64,000 bases of DNA from Candidatus Planktophila vernalis (GTDB lineage: Bacteria > Actinomycetota > Actinomycetes > Nanopelagicales > Nanopelagicaceae): positions 1 to 64,000 of the forward strand of contig NZ_CP016776.1 in the NCBI RefSeq assembly GCF_002288185.1, written 5' to 3'. How positions within the stretch are numbered: position 1 is the first letter of the stretch; each line of letters opens with the position of its first letter. Position numbers and translations under genes: made by a program. This document shows, piece by piece, positions 45,799-54,621 of the stretch. The notes beneath the pieces were generated by a model that searched no databases, was not told where the DNA came from, and saw nothing but the letters and a program-made list of their open reading frames with translations.

Positions 45799-48106
45799 GA
45801 ATCACCATAGATCCTTCATCTTCACCGACCATACCTTCAGCACGCATCTGTGAACCTACTTCAAGACCTGCAATGTCTCGACGTCCAAGGAACTGCAAGG
45901 AGACTCCACCTGTTTCATCCCAAATCTCAACTTGAAGGGCTGGGGCAGCACCGCGGGGAGCAGTCTTAATTGATGTGACTCGACCTTGAACTTGAGCGCG
46001 CTTTCTCCACTGAATCTCACCAATTTTGGTGACATTTTCTGCGTAATGGCTGATTGGTTCGATGTTAACTGGCGCATCTGTCTTAGGAGTTGGCGTAGTT
46101 GATTTAACTACTTTTCTAACTTCACGTGGATGGTTTAGTTCAATCGTTGCACCGGAAGTAATACGAGCAACATCGAAAGGAACGATCGTTGCAACAACGC
46201 GTGGGAGCTGTGAAATTGGTGCAGCAATTTCTTCTGCAGTTTGATCATGCAGTAAACGACCTAAGAATCCTGAATAAGCACGACGTGGAAGTAAGAGAGT
46301 TAACTCAACATCTGGTTTTTCAGTCATACGAATTGCATAATCCAATGCTGCATTTGCAAGTCGACGATCAGGGCAATCAATTAACTCAAGTGTTACATCA
46401 TCTAATGCATCTGATTTAGCCCAAGCTTTTTGAATTTGCTCAGCTCGGCGATCATCAATAACAAAGTGAACTGCAGTTAAATTGCGTGGCTTAAGGCTGC
46501 GTGCATAACGAATGGCGCCAACAGTTGCAATATCAACGCTATCTACCAAGATTGTTACGTCATGGCGAGCGATTGAAGTGGCACGTTCTTGATGGCGTTT
46601 TACTGAAAGCGCTTCCTGCTCGCGTGTGTACTGACGACGTAAACGTAGGAAAGCCATAACCAAAATTGGGGCTGTTATAAGAACGAGCCAAGCACCTTGT
46701 GTGAACTTAACTACAGAGAAAATAATTACAACAAGTAGAGAGATTGTTCCTGCAAGACCATTGATAAAGACCTTTGCTCGCCACTGACCTGTTTTATGGC
46801 GAAGTGCGTGGCGAGTCATTCCAAAGCCAGCCAAGGTAAATCCTGTAAATACGCCGAGTGCATAAAAAGCTACAAGGTGTTCAACTGAGCCAGCAGTGAT
46901 AAGAACTAAGAAAATTCCACCACCAGCCAGAAGCAAGATTCCATTAGAGAATGCAAGGCGGTGACCACGCTTAGTTAATTGACGTGGCAGATAACCATCA
47001 GTTGCAACAAAATTAACCAAGAGTGGGAAAGCACTATAAGTCGTATTAGCTCCAGCAAAGAGAATAAGCATCGTTGCCAACTGAACCATCACGAACATAA
47101 TCTGGCCAATAGTTCCATCGCCCATGATTGCTTTGGCGATCTGAGAGATAACTGTTGGAGTTCCAGATTCATATGGAACAGCGTGGATTTTGTGAGCAAA
47201 CCAAGAAACTCCAAGAACCAAAGTTCCAAGCAATGTGCTCATGATGTAGAGAGTTCTCCGAGCATTTACATGTTCAGGAGTCTTAAACAGGGCAACTCCA
47301 TCAGAGATGGCTTCAAGGCCAGTCAGAGATGAGCCACCATTAGCAAAGGCACGGAGCAGGATAAAGATGGCTGCAAATGTGAGAAGACCTTGCTCTTGGC
47401 CAATTTCAATTGCACCAGGTTGTTCAACGCTCAACTTAATCAAAGTGCCATTGAACTGCTTATAGAGCCCAACAGAGAAAACAATAAACATGCAACCAAC
47501 GAAGAAATAAGTTGGAAGTGCAAAGGCCTTGCCGGCTTCTTTAACGCCGCGCAAATTTCCATACGTTAACAAGACAATGACAACCAAAATCATTGGAATC
47601 TTGTATGGGCTCAGCGATGGGAAAGTTGAAATAATTGCTGCGACTCCAGCTGCAGATTGAATTGCGATTGTCACGATGTAATCAAGCATTAGTGCGACAG
47701 CTGCAATTTGTGCAACGACAGGACCAAAGTTATCTCGCGAAACTATGTATGCCCCACCAACTTTTGTATAAACATTGATGACATCTCGATAAGACAAAGT
47801 AATGATTAAAAGAATGACTAAAACAATTGCAGTCATCGGCATTAATATTGCAAATGCTGCTAAACCAAATGCAGGTAACAATGCAATTAAAATCTGCTCT
47901 GAACCATATGCTGAAGATGAAATACAGTCGCTAGATAAAATTCCTAATCCATAGCGCTTACTAAGGCGCTGATGGTTAAGTGAGTGACGGTTAAGAGGAT
48001 TACCTAACAGTCGACGTTTGATTGTGTAGAAAAAGGAGTCTTTGAGATGAGCATGGTCTTTAAGAACTTCTGGGGCCTGCGCATCATCGGTCCACGACTT
48101 AGGCAC
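45770..48106 (-). CDS. APC family permease with C-terminal USP-like and OB-like domains
   Basis: A 778-residue protein. Residues about 50-490 form a 12-helix APC-superfamily transporter with the early motif GILSSDCISSSAYGSEQ. After the last helix comes a soluble region (about 515-640) with alternating strands and helices that resembles a universal-stress-type fold. The C-terminal 85 residues include KRAQVQGRVTSIKT, LQVEIWDETGGVSLQFLGRR and MRAEGMVGE, an OB-fold pattern like the separate OB-fold protein encoded near APC/Trk genes in other Actinobacteria. The GTG start has Shine-Dalgarno AGAGGAG. The substrate is unknown; amino acid or potassium are the usual guesses. Confidence 0.82.
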   Translation of the reverse strand: MPKSWTDDAQAPEVLKDHAHLKDSFFYTIKRRLLGNPLNRHSLNHQRLSKRYGLGILSSDCISSSAYGSEQILIALLPAFGLAAFAILMPMTAIVLVILLIITLSYRDVINVYTKVGGAYIVSRDNFGPVVAQIAAVALMLDYIVTIAIQSAAGVAAIISTFPSLSPYKIPMILVVIVLLTYGNLRGVKEAGKAFALPTYFFVGCMFIVFSVGLYKQFNGTLIKLSVEQPGAIEIGQEQGLLTFAAIFILLRAFANGGSSLTGLEAISDGVALFKTPEHVNARRTLYIMSTLLGTLVLGVSWFAHKIHAVPYESGTPTVISQIAKAIMGDGTIGQIMFVMVQLATMLILFAGANTTYSAFPLLVNFVATDGYLPRQLTKRGHRLAFSNGILLLAGGGIFLVLITAGSVEHLVAFYALGVFTGFTLAGFGMTRHALRHKTGQWRAKVFINGLAGTISLLVVIIFSVVKFTQGAWLVLITAPILVMAFLRLRRQYTREQEALSVKRHQERATSIARHDVTILVDSVDIATVGAIRYARSLKPRNLTAVHFVIDDRRAEQIQKAWAKSDALDDVTLELIDCPDRRLANAALDYAIRMTEKPDVELTLLLPRRAYSGFLGRLLHDQTAEEIAAPISQLPRVVATIVPFDVARITSGATIELNHPREVRKVVKSTTPTPKTDAPVNIEPISHYAENVTKIGEIQWRKRAQVQGRVTSIKTAPRGAAPALQVEIWDETGGVSLQFLGRRDIAGLEVGSQMRAEGMVGEDEGSMVILNPSYELLV

Positions 48107-48175
48107 TTATAACTCCTCTTTCAATTGCAATTAATGCAACTTAATGAGCATCACTCTACCTCAGCCCGCACAATC

Positions 48176-48218
48176 TTCACTGTTTTAAGCCTAAAGCGTA
48201 TGCTTCACCTATGCATAC
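48176..48218 (+). promoter_or_regulatory. Promoter and inverted repeat at the aldehyde dehydrogenase start
   Basis: TTCACT (48176-48181), 17 bp spacer and TATGCT (48199-48204) form a promoter whose start point, seven bases on, would be the A of the ATG at 48211. GTATGC (48198-48203) and GCATAC (48213-48218) form an inverted repeat that joins the -10 element and the first codons; it could be a regulator site. Confidence 0.5.
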
Positions 48219-49629
48219 ACAGTTATATATCGATGGCCAGTGGGTTGAGGGCGCTAGCAAGGTAGCCGTTCATGATCCAAGTGATAACTCAGTAATTGCC
48301 GAAGTTTCTTTGGCCTCTGATGCACAGTGCGAAGCAGCTATCGCCGCCGCCGATGCAGCAGCAGAATCCTGGGCAAAGACTGCTCCACGATATCGCTCTG
48401 AGATTTTGCGCAAAGCATTTGAAATTATGACTGGTGAAATTGAAGCGATTGCTACTTTGATTTCTCGCGAAAATGGAAAAGCGATGCCGGATGCTCGCGG
48501 TGAAGCGGCATATGCAGCTGAGTTTTTCCGTTGGTTTGCTGAAGAGACAGTTCGCACACCAGGGGATTTCCGTAAATCACCATCAGGGGACAAGCGAATC
48601 CTTGTTACACATCAACCAATTGGTCTTTCTATTCTTATTACGCCTTGGAATTTCCCAGCAGGTATGGCAACTCGAAAGATTGGACCGGCAGTTGCTGCTG
48701 GTTGCACAATGATTTTAAAGCCAGCAACTGAAACTCCTTTAACTGCGATGTATATCGTGGATTTAATGGAGCGCGCTGGTTTGCCTAAGGGAGTCCTGAA
48801 TTTAGTTCTGCCTGAAAAAACTGGCCCAGCAATTTCAAAGATGTTGCATGATCCACGTGTTAAGAATCTTTCATTTACGGGTTCAACTGAAGTTGGTCGT
48901 GTACTCCTAAAAGAGGCTGCAGATAAGGTAATTCGCTGCTCTATGGAGCTAGGTGGAAATGCACAAGTAGTTGTTCATGATGATGCAGACCTTGCAGTGA
49001 CAATTCCGCAGTTGCTTCTTGCCAAGATGCGCAACGGTGGTGCTGCCTGCACATCAGCCAATCGCATCTATGTGCAGCGTGGCATTTCAGAGGCATTCAT
49101 TAATGAAATGACTAAGTCCATGAGCTCATTTGTGATGGGTCGCGGAACTGATGCCACAACAACCCTTGGAGCATCAGTCTCAATGAAGGAGCGCAACAAG
49201 ATTGCGCAAATCGTTGATGAATCAGTAGCAGCAGGTGCAAAGGTAAAAGTTGGTGGCGTTAAGCCTGAAGGCGATGGTGCGTTCTATCCAGCCACAGTTT
49301 TAATCGTTGATAAAGACAACCCAATCCTTCTCCATGAAATCTTTGGGCCAGTTGCACCGATCATTATTTTTGACACTGATGAAGAAGGCATCAAACTTGC
49401 TAATGACACCGAGTTTGGTCTTATTAGTTATGTCTTTTCTTCAAATCTCACACGTGCCCTGCGCACAGCAGAGGCGATGGAATCAGGAATGGTTGCCATT
49501 AATAAAGGTGTTATCTCAGATCCAGCAGCTCCCTTTGGTGGCGTGAAGCAATCAGGTTTGGGCCGTGAAGGTGGCTTTGATGGCATCCATGAGTTCTTGC
49601 AGACGAAGTACATCGGGGTCGAGATCTAA
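48211..49629 (+). CDS. gabD: NAD(P)-dependent aldehyde dehydrogenase, succinate-semialdehyde type
   Basis: The enzyme oxidises an aldehyde, probably succinate semialdehyde, to the acid. The 472-residue protein shows the nucleotide and catalytic motifs of the family: ITPWNFPAGMATRKIGPA, FTGSTEVGRVLL, MELGGNAQVVV (catalytic Glu) and GGAACTSANRIYV (catalytic Cys), and the C-terminal PFGGVKQSGLGREGG. The usual GQTCVCANR of SSADH reads GGAACTSANR. Without a GABA aminotransferase nearby the substrate remains a guess. The mRNA appears leaderless. Confidence 0.85.
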   Translation: MHTQLYIDGQWVEGASKVAVHDPSDNSVIAEVSLASDAQCEAAIAAADAAAESWAKTAPRYRSEILRKAFEIMTGEIEAIATLISRENGKAMPDARGEAAYAAEFFRWFAEETVRTPGDFRKSPSGDKRILVTHQPIGLSILITPWNFPAGMATRKIGPAVAAGCTMILKPATETPLTAMYIVDLMERAGLPKGVLNLVLPEKTGPAISKMLHDPRVKNLSFTGSTEVGRVLLKEAADKVIRCSMELGGNAQVVVHDDADLAVTIPQLLLAKMRNGGAACTSANRIYVQRGISEAFINEMTKSMSSFVMGRGTDATTTLGASVSMKERNKIAQIVDESVAAGAKVKVGGVKPEGDGAFYPATVLIVDKDNPILLHEIFGPVAPIIIFDTDEEGIKLANDTEFGLISYVFSSNLTRALRTAEAMESGMVAINKGVISDPAAPFGGVKQSGLGREGGFDGIHEFLQTKYIGVEI

Positions 49630-49633
49630 ATTG

Positions 49634-49658
49634 CTTACAAAGTTCGAAGCTTTGTAAG
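49634..49658. repeat. 9-bp inverted repeat at a convergent gene junction
   Basis: CTTACAAAG (49634-49642) and CTTTGTAAG (49650-49658) form a perfect stem around a 7-base loop, five bases after the gabD stop. The repeat also encodes the last codons of the orphan gene on the minus strand. No T-run follows on either strand, so it would be a weak terminator; it may be a protein-binding site or the edge of the inserted segment. Confidence 0.6.
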
Positions 49659-50150
49659 AATGTCTTTGTCGTTCGTCCTAAGTTTTTTGATTATTCCTTT
49701 TATTGGGTTTCCACCGTTGGCGTAATAGGCAAGGGTGTAATACGGATAGGTATCTACACAAATCCCTCCTTCACTTTCTTGATTTTCACCAGGTAATGGG
49801 AAGTTCTGAATAACATCAACATCACTTTGTGCAAAGAATTTTCTCAGTCTTTGTGTATCAATCAATTGGATACCCATCAACTGCATTTTGCGCATCTCTG
49901 AGGAAAATTCAACAGATCCAATTTTTCTTGCCTTGTATGTGACCTGATTACTTTGAAGAGTGTAAATGACCTCGCCATTTGCAATCCTTTTGTTTAAGGA
50001 AGAGTTTTCGAGCAACAGATTGGCTTGTGCCTTGTAATTTTCCTTGTTGCTTTCAAGCAAATATCTATAGAGGGCTCGTCGGTCAGCTTCACTTAGCCAC
50101 TCACCAAGCCTCAGACATTCCTCGAAGTAACTCACAGTCTTATTGTGCAC
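49635..50150 (-). CDS. Hypothetical protein, soluble (orphan pair, downstream gene)
   Basis: I do not recognise this 171-residue protein. The N-terminal half is helical and charged (about 1-60, with EADRRALYRYLLESNKENYKAQ resembling a coiled coil). The rest is mixed, with a tyrosine-rich stretch VDTYPYYTLAYYANGG near residue 130 and a basic C-terminus. There is no signal peptide or membrane segment. The GTG start overlaps the upstream orphan gene by 11 bases, so the two are almost certainly co-expressed. The pair lies between gabD and tRNA-Ser, unlike the conserved gene blocks on either side. Confidence 0.65.
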   Translation of the reverse strand: MHNKTVSYFEECLRLGEWLSEADRRALYRYLLESNKENYKAQANLLLENSSLNKRIANGEVIYTLQSNQVTYKARKIGSVEFSSEMRKMQLMGIQLIDTQRLRKFFAQSDVDVIQNFPLPGENQESEGGICVDTYPYYTLAYYANGGNPIKGIIKKLRTNDKDILTKLRTL

Positions 50151-50637
50151 CTATTACACAATTCTCAGCTTCATATTTTCCAGAGTTTCCTTCTACTCTG
50201 ATCTCTTTTCCGCCTTTTATTCTGACATAGCCCTTGGCAGAACCCCTATATGAAGACTCGTCTCCAAATTCGCATTTAGTAAAGAGATTCTTAAAAACCG
50301 CCTTGCCCGATGATTTTGAAATCGCTGCAGCCTTACGGGATATAAAATTACTCACAGTTATCTCCCGATTATTTTCGAGCATCTGAATCTGAGCGGTAAT
50401 AACTGTGTATTCCTGTGGAGCCGTACATTCAGAAGTTATGTTTAGTTTTATGGCGTCAATACCCTGTCGCTCCTTGATACTCGTAGAGTGGTGGGGTCTT
50501 TCAACTTTAAGCGTGCAGGTTGGTTCAGGGTTGTTAACAATATTGAATATAACAAATTGAGCAAGCATTAAACCGACCACTGCGATGGTGGGGACCTTGG
50601 GAGTTAAGAGAATTGATTTAGGAATAGTTATTGGCAT
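50140..50637 (-). CDS. Hypothetical membrane-anchored protein (orphan pair, upstream gene)
   Basis: A 165-residue protein of no family I recognise. One membrane helix lies at about residues 15-34 (IAVVGLMLAQFVIFNIV), with a short basic N-terminus, which predicts a periplasm-facing C-terminal domain. That domain contains four cysteines (41, 71, 122, 160) that could form two disulfides, and alternating hydrophobic strands, suggesting a small beta-rich fold. TAGTTT (-10) ends six bases before the ATG, with an overlapping AGGA, so this is probably the first gene of the two-gene unit. Confidence 0.68.
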   Translation of the reverse strand: MPITIPKSILLTPKVPTIAVVGLMLAQFVIFNIVNNPEPTCTLKVERPHHSTSIKERQGIDAIKLNITSECTAPQEYTVITAQIQMLENNREITVSNFISRKAAAISKSSGKAVFKNLFTKCEFGDESSYRGSAKGYVRIKGGKEIRVEGNSGKYEAENCVIGAQ

Positions 50638-50653
50638 TCCTAAAAACTAGGCA

Positions 50654-50677
50654 AAGGTCCTGACGACCTTAATCAGG
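50654..50677. terminator. Alternative hairpins downstream of tRNA-Ser
   Basis: AAGGTC (50654-50659) and GACCTT (50665-50670) form a 6-bp stem. CCTGA (50659-50663) and TCAGG (50673-50677) form a competing stem. On the minus strand, in the direction of tRNA-Ser transcription, the first is followed by a T-rich stretch (TAGTTTTT) after four bases, so it may end the tRNA transcript. The T-run overlaps the orphan gene's -10 element. Confidence 0.4.
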
Positions 50678-50713
50678 TTATCCCCAGCCCATCGGTGGCG
50701 GCTGAAATACATC

Positions 50714-50801
50714 TGGCGGAGGATGAGGGATTTGAACCCTCGATAGGTTGCCCTATACACGCTTTCCAAGCGTGCGCACTCGGCCGCTATGCGAATCCTC
50801 C
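50714..50801 (-). tRNA. tRNA-Ser (GGA)
   Basis: Read on the minus strand: acceptor stem GGAGGAT (50801-50795) with ATCCTCC (50724-50718), discriminator G, encoded CCA (50716-50714). The anticodon arm CACGC-TTGGAAA-GCGTG gives anticodon GGA, and there is a long variable arm. It is divergent from the SRP RNA gene 41 bp away. Confidence 0.96.
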
Positions 50802-50842
50802 CGAGGGGAGCACTCTATCGGTGGCTATAACTATGATTACGC

Positions 50843-50935
50843 CAGATCCCTCGTACGGCGTTATCCGTACTGAACTCCCCCAGGGCAGGAATGCAGCAAG
50901 GGTAGGTCCGCTCTGGCGGGTGTGCGAGGGGTCCT
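50843..50935 (+). ncRNA. ffs: Signal recognition particle RNA, small bacterial type
   Basis: The outer stem GATCCCTCG (50845-50853) pairs with CGAGGGGTC (50925-50933). Inside, CCCCCAGGGCAGGAATGCAGCAAGGGTAGG has the appearance of helix 8 with its conserved loop and asymmetric internal loop, where Ffh binds. Size is about 90 nt, the 4.5S type. It lies 36 bp before dnaX, a common position. The exact ends are approximate. Confidence 0.88.
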
Positions 50936-50970
50936 ATTAAATTGCGTCGAAGAGTAGAGGAGAGCACACG

Positions 50971-52653
50971 ATGTCTTTAGCGTTGTATCGCAAGTATCGT
51001 CCCTCTGTTTTTGCAGATGTCATCGGACAGGAACATGTAACAGTTCCACTTTCAAATGCGTTGGAATCTGGGCGCACACATCACGCATATTTATTTAGTG
51101 GTCCACGTGGTTGCGGAAAAACTTCCAGCGCTCGCATTATGGCGCGCTCACTTAACTGCGTTAAAGGACCAACACCTAATCCATGTGGTGAGTGCCAATC
51201 ATGTAATGATCTAGTTGCAAACGGTCCAGGTTCACTTGATGTTATTGAACTAGATGCGGCAACTCATGGTTTAGTAGATGATGCACGCGATCTTCGCGAT
51301 AAAGCTTTCTTTGCACCAGTACAAAGCCGTTACAAGATCTACATCATCGATGAGGCGCACCAACTCGGACCGGGTGCTGCAAATGCACTTTTGAAAGTTG
51401 TTGAAGAACCGCCTCCCCACGTTATTTTCATCTTTGCTACAACAGAGCCAGAAAAGCTGATTGCAACTATTCGCTCTCGTACACACCACTATCCATTCCG
51501 TTTAGTTCCACCTGGAATCTTGGCTGCGCACTTAGAAAAGATTTGTAATCATGAAGGCGTCAGTGTTGCTAAAGGCGTTATTCCACTTGTAGTACGGGCC
51601 TCTGGTGGCTCAGTGCGTGATGCACTCTCTGTGTTGGGTCAGCTATTAGCCGGTGCTGGCAAAGATGGCGTGAGCTATGAAATTGCAATTCAATTATTAG
51701 GTTTCACCGATGGCGCATTGCTCGATGATGCCATCGATGCAATTGCTGCCCATGATGGGGCAACGCTGTTTAAAACTATTGATCGAGTTATTGAATCTGG
51801 CCATGATCCACGTCGCTTTACAAGTGACATGTTGGAGCGTATTCGAGACCTAATGATTGTTGATGCTCTTAAAGATTCAGGAAGCAATGCAATCCTGCGC
51901 GATATTCCAGATGATCAAATGGAGAGAATGCGCAATCAAGCTAACCGAATTGGAACAGCTAATCTTTCACGGGCTGCAGATATTGCTGCCGAAGGTTTAA
52001 CGCAGATGCGCGGTGCCACAGCACCACGTTTAATGCTGGAACTGATCTGCGGACGCATACTTTTGCCTATTGGTGACAATGGTGAATCAGGAATGCTTTC
52101 ACGTATTGAGCGATTAGAGCGCGCGGAAAACATTGCACCGATGACAACACCAGCTCCAGCAAAATCTGTTGAGAAAAAAGAAGCACCTGCTGCGCCAGTA
52201 AAGGCTGAAGCTGCGCCAGCAGAAGTGAAGGTAGAAGCACCAGCAGCTAAGGTAACGAGCGCCCCTGGGGCCTTTGATATTGCAGCCCTACGTCGTGCTT
52301 GGCCAGATGTAATTGAAGATGTGAAGAAGCGCCGCAGACTGACATGGTCACTACTTTCTGCTTCCGCACAAGTACTTGCCGTGGATGACAAAGCAATCAC
52401 AATCGGAATTGTTAACGCAGGAGCCAGAGATTCATTTGTTCGATCAGAATCAGATGAGATTTTGCGCAAGGCATTTGTGGATGTAGTTGGCATTGATCGA
52501 AAGATTGAATGTGTTGTGGATCCATCCATTGATACCAATACACCCGCAGCACGTGAGACTCGCACATCAGAGGCTCCTTCAGATAAGAACCTACTTTCAG
52601 GGGCGGCACTTCTTGCCCAAGAACTTGGCGCAAAAGTAATTGAGAGTAAATAA
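50971..52653 (+). CDS. dnaX: DNA polymerase III subunits gamma and tau
   Basis: DnaX is the motor of the clamp loader that opens the DnaN clamp. The 560-residue protein starts SLALYRKYRPSVFADVIGQEHV and has Walker A GPRGCGKTSSAR, zinc ligands around CVKGPTPNPCGECQSC, Walker B-like IYIIDEAHQL and sensor TTEPEKL. The clamp-loader core ends near residue 370. An Ala/Pro/Lys-rich linker (about 385-430) precedes a C-terminal domain with LRRAWPDVIEDVKKRRR, the tau-type region. No obvious slippery sequence was noted for gamma production. A Shine-Dalgarno gaggaga precedes the ATG. Confidence 0.96.
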   Translation: MSLALYRKYRPSVFADVIGQEHVTVPLSNALESGRTHHAYLFSGPRGCGKTSSARIMARSLNCVKGPTPNPCGECQSCNDLVANGPGSLDVIELDAATHGLVDDARDLRDKAFFAPVQSRYKIYIIDEAHQLGPGAANALLKVVEEPPPHVIFIFATTEPEKLIATIRSRTHHYPFRLVPPGILAAHLEKICNHEGVSVAKGVIPLVVRASGGSVRDALSVLGQLLAGAGKDGVSYEIAIQLLGFTDGALLDDAIDAIAAHDGATLFKTIDRVIESGHDPRRFTSDMLERIRDLMIVDALKDSGSNAILRDIPDDQMERMRNQANRIGTANLSRAADIAAEGLTQMRGATAPRLMLELICGRILLPIGDNGESGMLSRIERLERAENIAPMTTPAPAKSVEKKEAPAAPVKAEAAPAEVKVEAPAAKVTSAPGAFDIAALRRAWPDVIEDVKKRRRLTWSLLSASAQVLAVDDKAITIGIVNAGARDSFVRSESDEILRKAFVDVVGIDRKIECVVDPSIDTNTPAARETRTSEAPSDKNLLSGAALLAQELGAKVIESK

Positions 52654-52656
52654 TTA

Positions 52657-53259
52657 ATGTCAGGTATGTATGAAGGTGCAATTCAAGATCTCATCGATGC
52701 GCTAGGTCGTCTGCCAGGAATTGGTCCAAAGTCGGCTCAACGTATTGCTTTTCATATTTTGCAAGCAGATGCTGAGATAGCAACTGCGCTCGTGGACTCC
52801 ATTCGCACAGTAAAAGAGCGCGTGAAGTTTTGTGTGGAATGTGGAAACGTTTCTGAAGAAGATCAATGCCGCATCTGTCGTGATCCACGCCGTGATAACA
52901 CGTTGATCTGTGTTGTTGAAGAGAGTAAAGATGTGATTGCAATTGAGCGCACACGAGAATTTCGCGGTAAGTATCACGTTCTGGGTGGTGCAATAAGTCC
53001 TATCGATGGAATTGGTCCAGAGCAGCTGCGTATCCGCGAACTCATGGCACGCCTTGCAGATCCTGGAATCGTTGAAGTTATTTTGGCTACCGATCCAAAC
53101 TTGGAAGGTGAAGCCACAGCTACCTATCTATCGCGCATGATTAAGCCGTTAGAAATAAAGGTCTCTCGGTTAGCGAGTGGTCTGCCAGTAGGTGGGGATC
53201 TGGAATATGCCGATGAAGTCACGCTGGGCCGTGCATTTGAAGGCCGCCGCGACGTTTAA
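52657..53259 (+). CDS. recR: Recombination mediator protein RecR
   Basis: RecR forms a ring clamp that, with RecO and RecF, helps load RecA at gaps. The 200-residue protein has the helix-hairpin-helix [22 protein letters not shown], a zinc finger [16 protein letters not shown] and a TOPRIM domain with [13 protein letters not shown] and [14 protein letters not shown]. The ATG at 52657 gives [10 protein letters not shown]; most relatives begin at the MYEG methionine (52666), so the true start may be nine bases later. It follows dnaX by three bases. Confidence 0.95.
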   Translation: MSGMYEGAIQDLIDALGRLPGIGPKSAQRIAFHILQADAEIATALVDSIRTVKERVKFCVECGNVSEEDQCRICRDPRRDNTLICVVEESKDVIAIERTREFRGKYHVLGGAISPIDGIGPEQLRIRELMARLADPGIVEVILATDPNLEGEATATYLSRMIKPLEIKVSRLASGLPVGGDLEYADEVTLGRAFEGRRDV

Positions 53260-53349
53260 TCTCGTTATTTGATACGTACTCCATCTCAGTATCTAAGATT
53301 TCCCGAAAAACGGTTAGCGCGATTTAAATCTATGCGCCACCATTAACCC

Positions 53350-54621
53350 ATGGGACTCATCGTTCAGAAGTATGGCGGCTCCTCTGTGGCCGATGCCGAG
53401 GGCATGAAGCGCGTTGCCAATCGCATTGTGGCAGCCAAGCGTGATGGCAATCAGGTCGTTGTCGTTGTTTCTGCGATGGGCGATACAACCGATGAACTTA
53501 TTGATTTAGCTAAACAGATCACTCCAATTCCATCAGGGCGAGAACTAGATATGTTGCTTACAGCCGGTGAGCGAATTTCGATGGCTCTTCTTGCAATGGC
53601 GATTACAAATTTAGGACATGAAGCCCGTTCATTTACTGGTTCTCAAGCTGGTGTGATTACAACATCTGCACATGGTCGCGCTCGCATTATCGATGTGACA
53701 CCAGGACGCATTCAAGAAGCGTTGGCAGAAGGTGCGATTGCAATCGTTGCTGGCTTTCAAGGAATTTCACAAGATACAAAAGATGTAACAACACTTGGCC
53801 GCGGCGGCAGTGACACAACTGCAGTTGCATTAGCTGCGGCCCTAGAGGCCGATGTTTGCGAGATCTATACAGATGTTGATGGAATCTTTAGTGCTGATCC
53901 ACGTGTTGTTCCAACAGCGCGAAAGTTAAAGACAGTTACTTATGAAGAAATGTTGGAACTAGCAGCAAGTGGTGCAAAGGTTCTGCACTTGCGCTGCGTT
54001 GAGTATGCCCGCCGTTATGACTTACCTATTCACGTACGTTCATCTTTTACAACAAATGAAGGAACATGGGTGGTCAAAGATCATCCACAAGGAGGAGAAA
54101 TGGAACAAGCAATCATCTCAGGCATCGCCCACGATAAGAGCGAAGCAAAGATCACGATTGTCGGCGTACCGGACCGAACTGGTGTTGCTGCACGTATCTT
54201 CCAAGCCATTGCCGATGCTGACATCAACATCGACATGATTGTTCAAAACGTCTCTGCTGCCGCTACAGGCCTCACTGATATTTCATTTACTTTGCCAAAA
54301 GATGAAGGCGCAGATGCAACAGCTATTTTGCAAAAGCTTCAAGGTGAAGTTGGTTTTGCATCTATTCAATACGATGATCAAATCGGTAAATTGTCATTAA
54401 TTGGCGCTGGAATGCGCTCACACCCAGGTATTACAGCAACCTTCTTTGGTGCAATGTCAGAGGCTGGAATCAATATTGAAATGATTTCAACTTCAGAGAT
54501 TCGTATTTCTATTATCTGCCGCCAAGCAGATCTAGAGCGTGGTGCTAAAGCTGCACACGCAGCCTTTGGTCTTGATGCTGATAGCAATGAAGCCGTTGTA
54601 TATGGAGGAACTGGCCGATGA
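53350..54621 (+). CDS. lysC: Aspartate kinase
   Basis: The first enzyme of the lysine, methionine and threonine pathway phosphorylates aspartate. The 423-residue protein begins [24 protein letters not shown]. The kinase domain includes [18 protein letters not shown], and two C-terminal ACT domains (about 265-345 and 350-420) provide feedback control. In Actinobacteria an internal start often yields a separate regulatory subunit; an ATG at 54100 (in [10 protein letters not shown]) is well placed for this. It overlaps asd by four bases. Confidence 0.96.
   Translation: MGLIVQKYGGSSVADAEGMKRVANRIVAAKRDGNQVVVVVSAMGDTTDELIDLAKQITPIPSGRELDMLLTAGERISMALLAMAITNLGHEARSFTGSQAGVITTSAHGRARIIDVTPGRIQEALAEGAIAIVAGFQGISQDTKDVTTLGRGGSDTTAVALAAALEADVCEIYTDVDGIFSADPRVVPTARKLKTVTYEEMLELAASGAKVLHLRCVEYARRYDLPIHVRSSFTTNEGTWVVKDHPQGGEMEQAIISGIAHDKSEAKITIVGVPDRTGVAARIFQAIADADINIDMIVQNVSAAATGLTDISFTLPKDEGADATAILQKLQGEVGFASIQYDDQIGKLSLIGAGMRSHPGITATFFGAMSEAGINIEMISTSEIRISIICRQADLERGAKAAHAAFGLDADSNEAVVYGGTGR

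Noticed and set aside
50714-50730. tRNA-Ser 3' end as a phage or island attachment site
   Set aside because: I looked for a second copy of the tRNA 3' end near 49630-49660 and found none, nor any integrase gene, so an att site is not supported.
50695-50940. An 81-codon frame over tRNA-Ser and SRP RNA
   Set aside because: It overlaps two RNA genes and reads the tRNA antisense.
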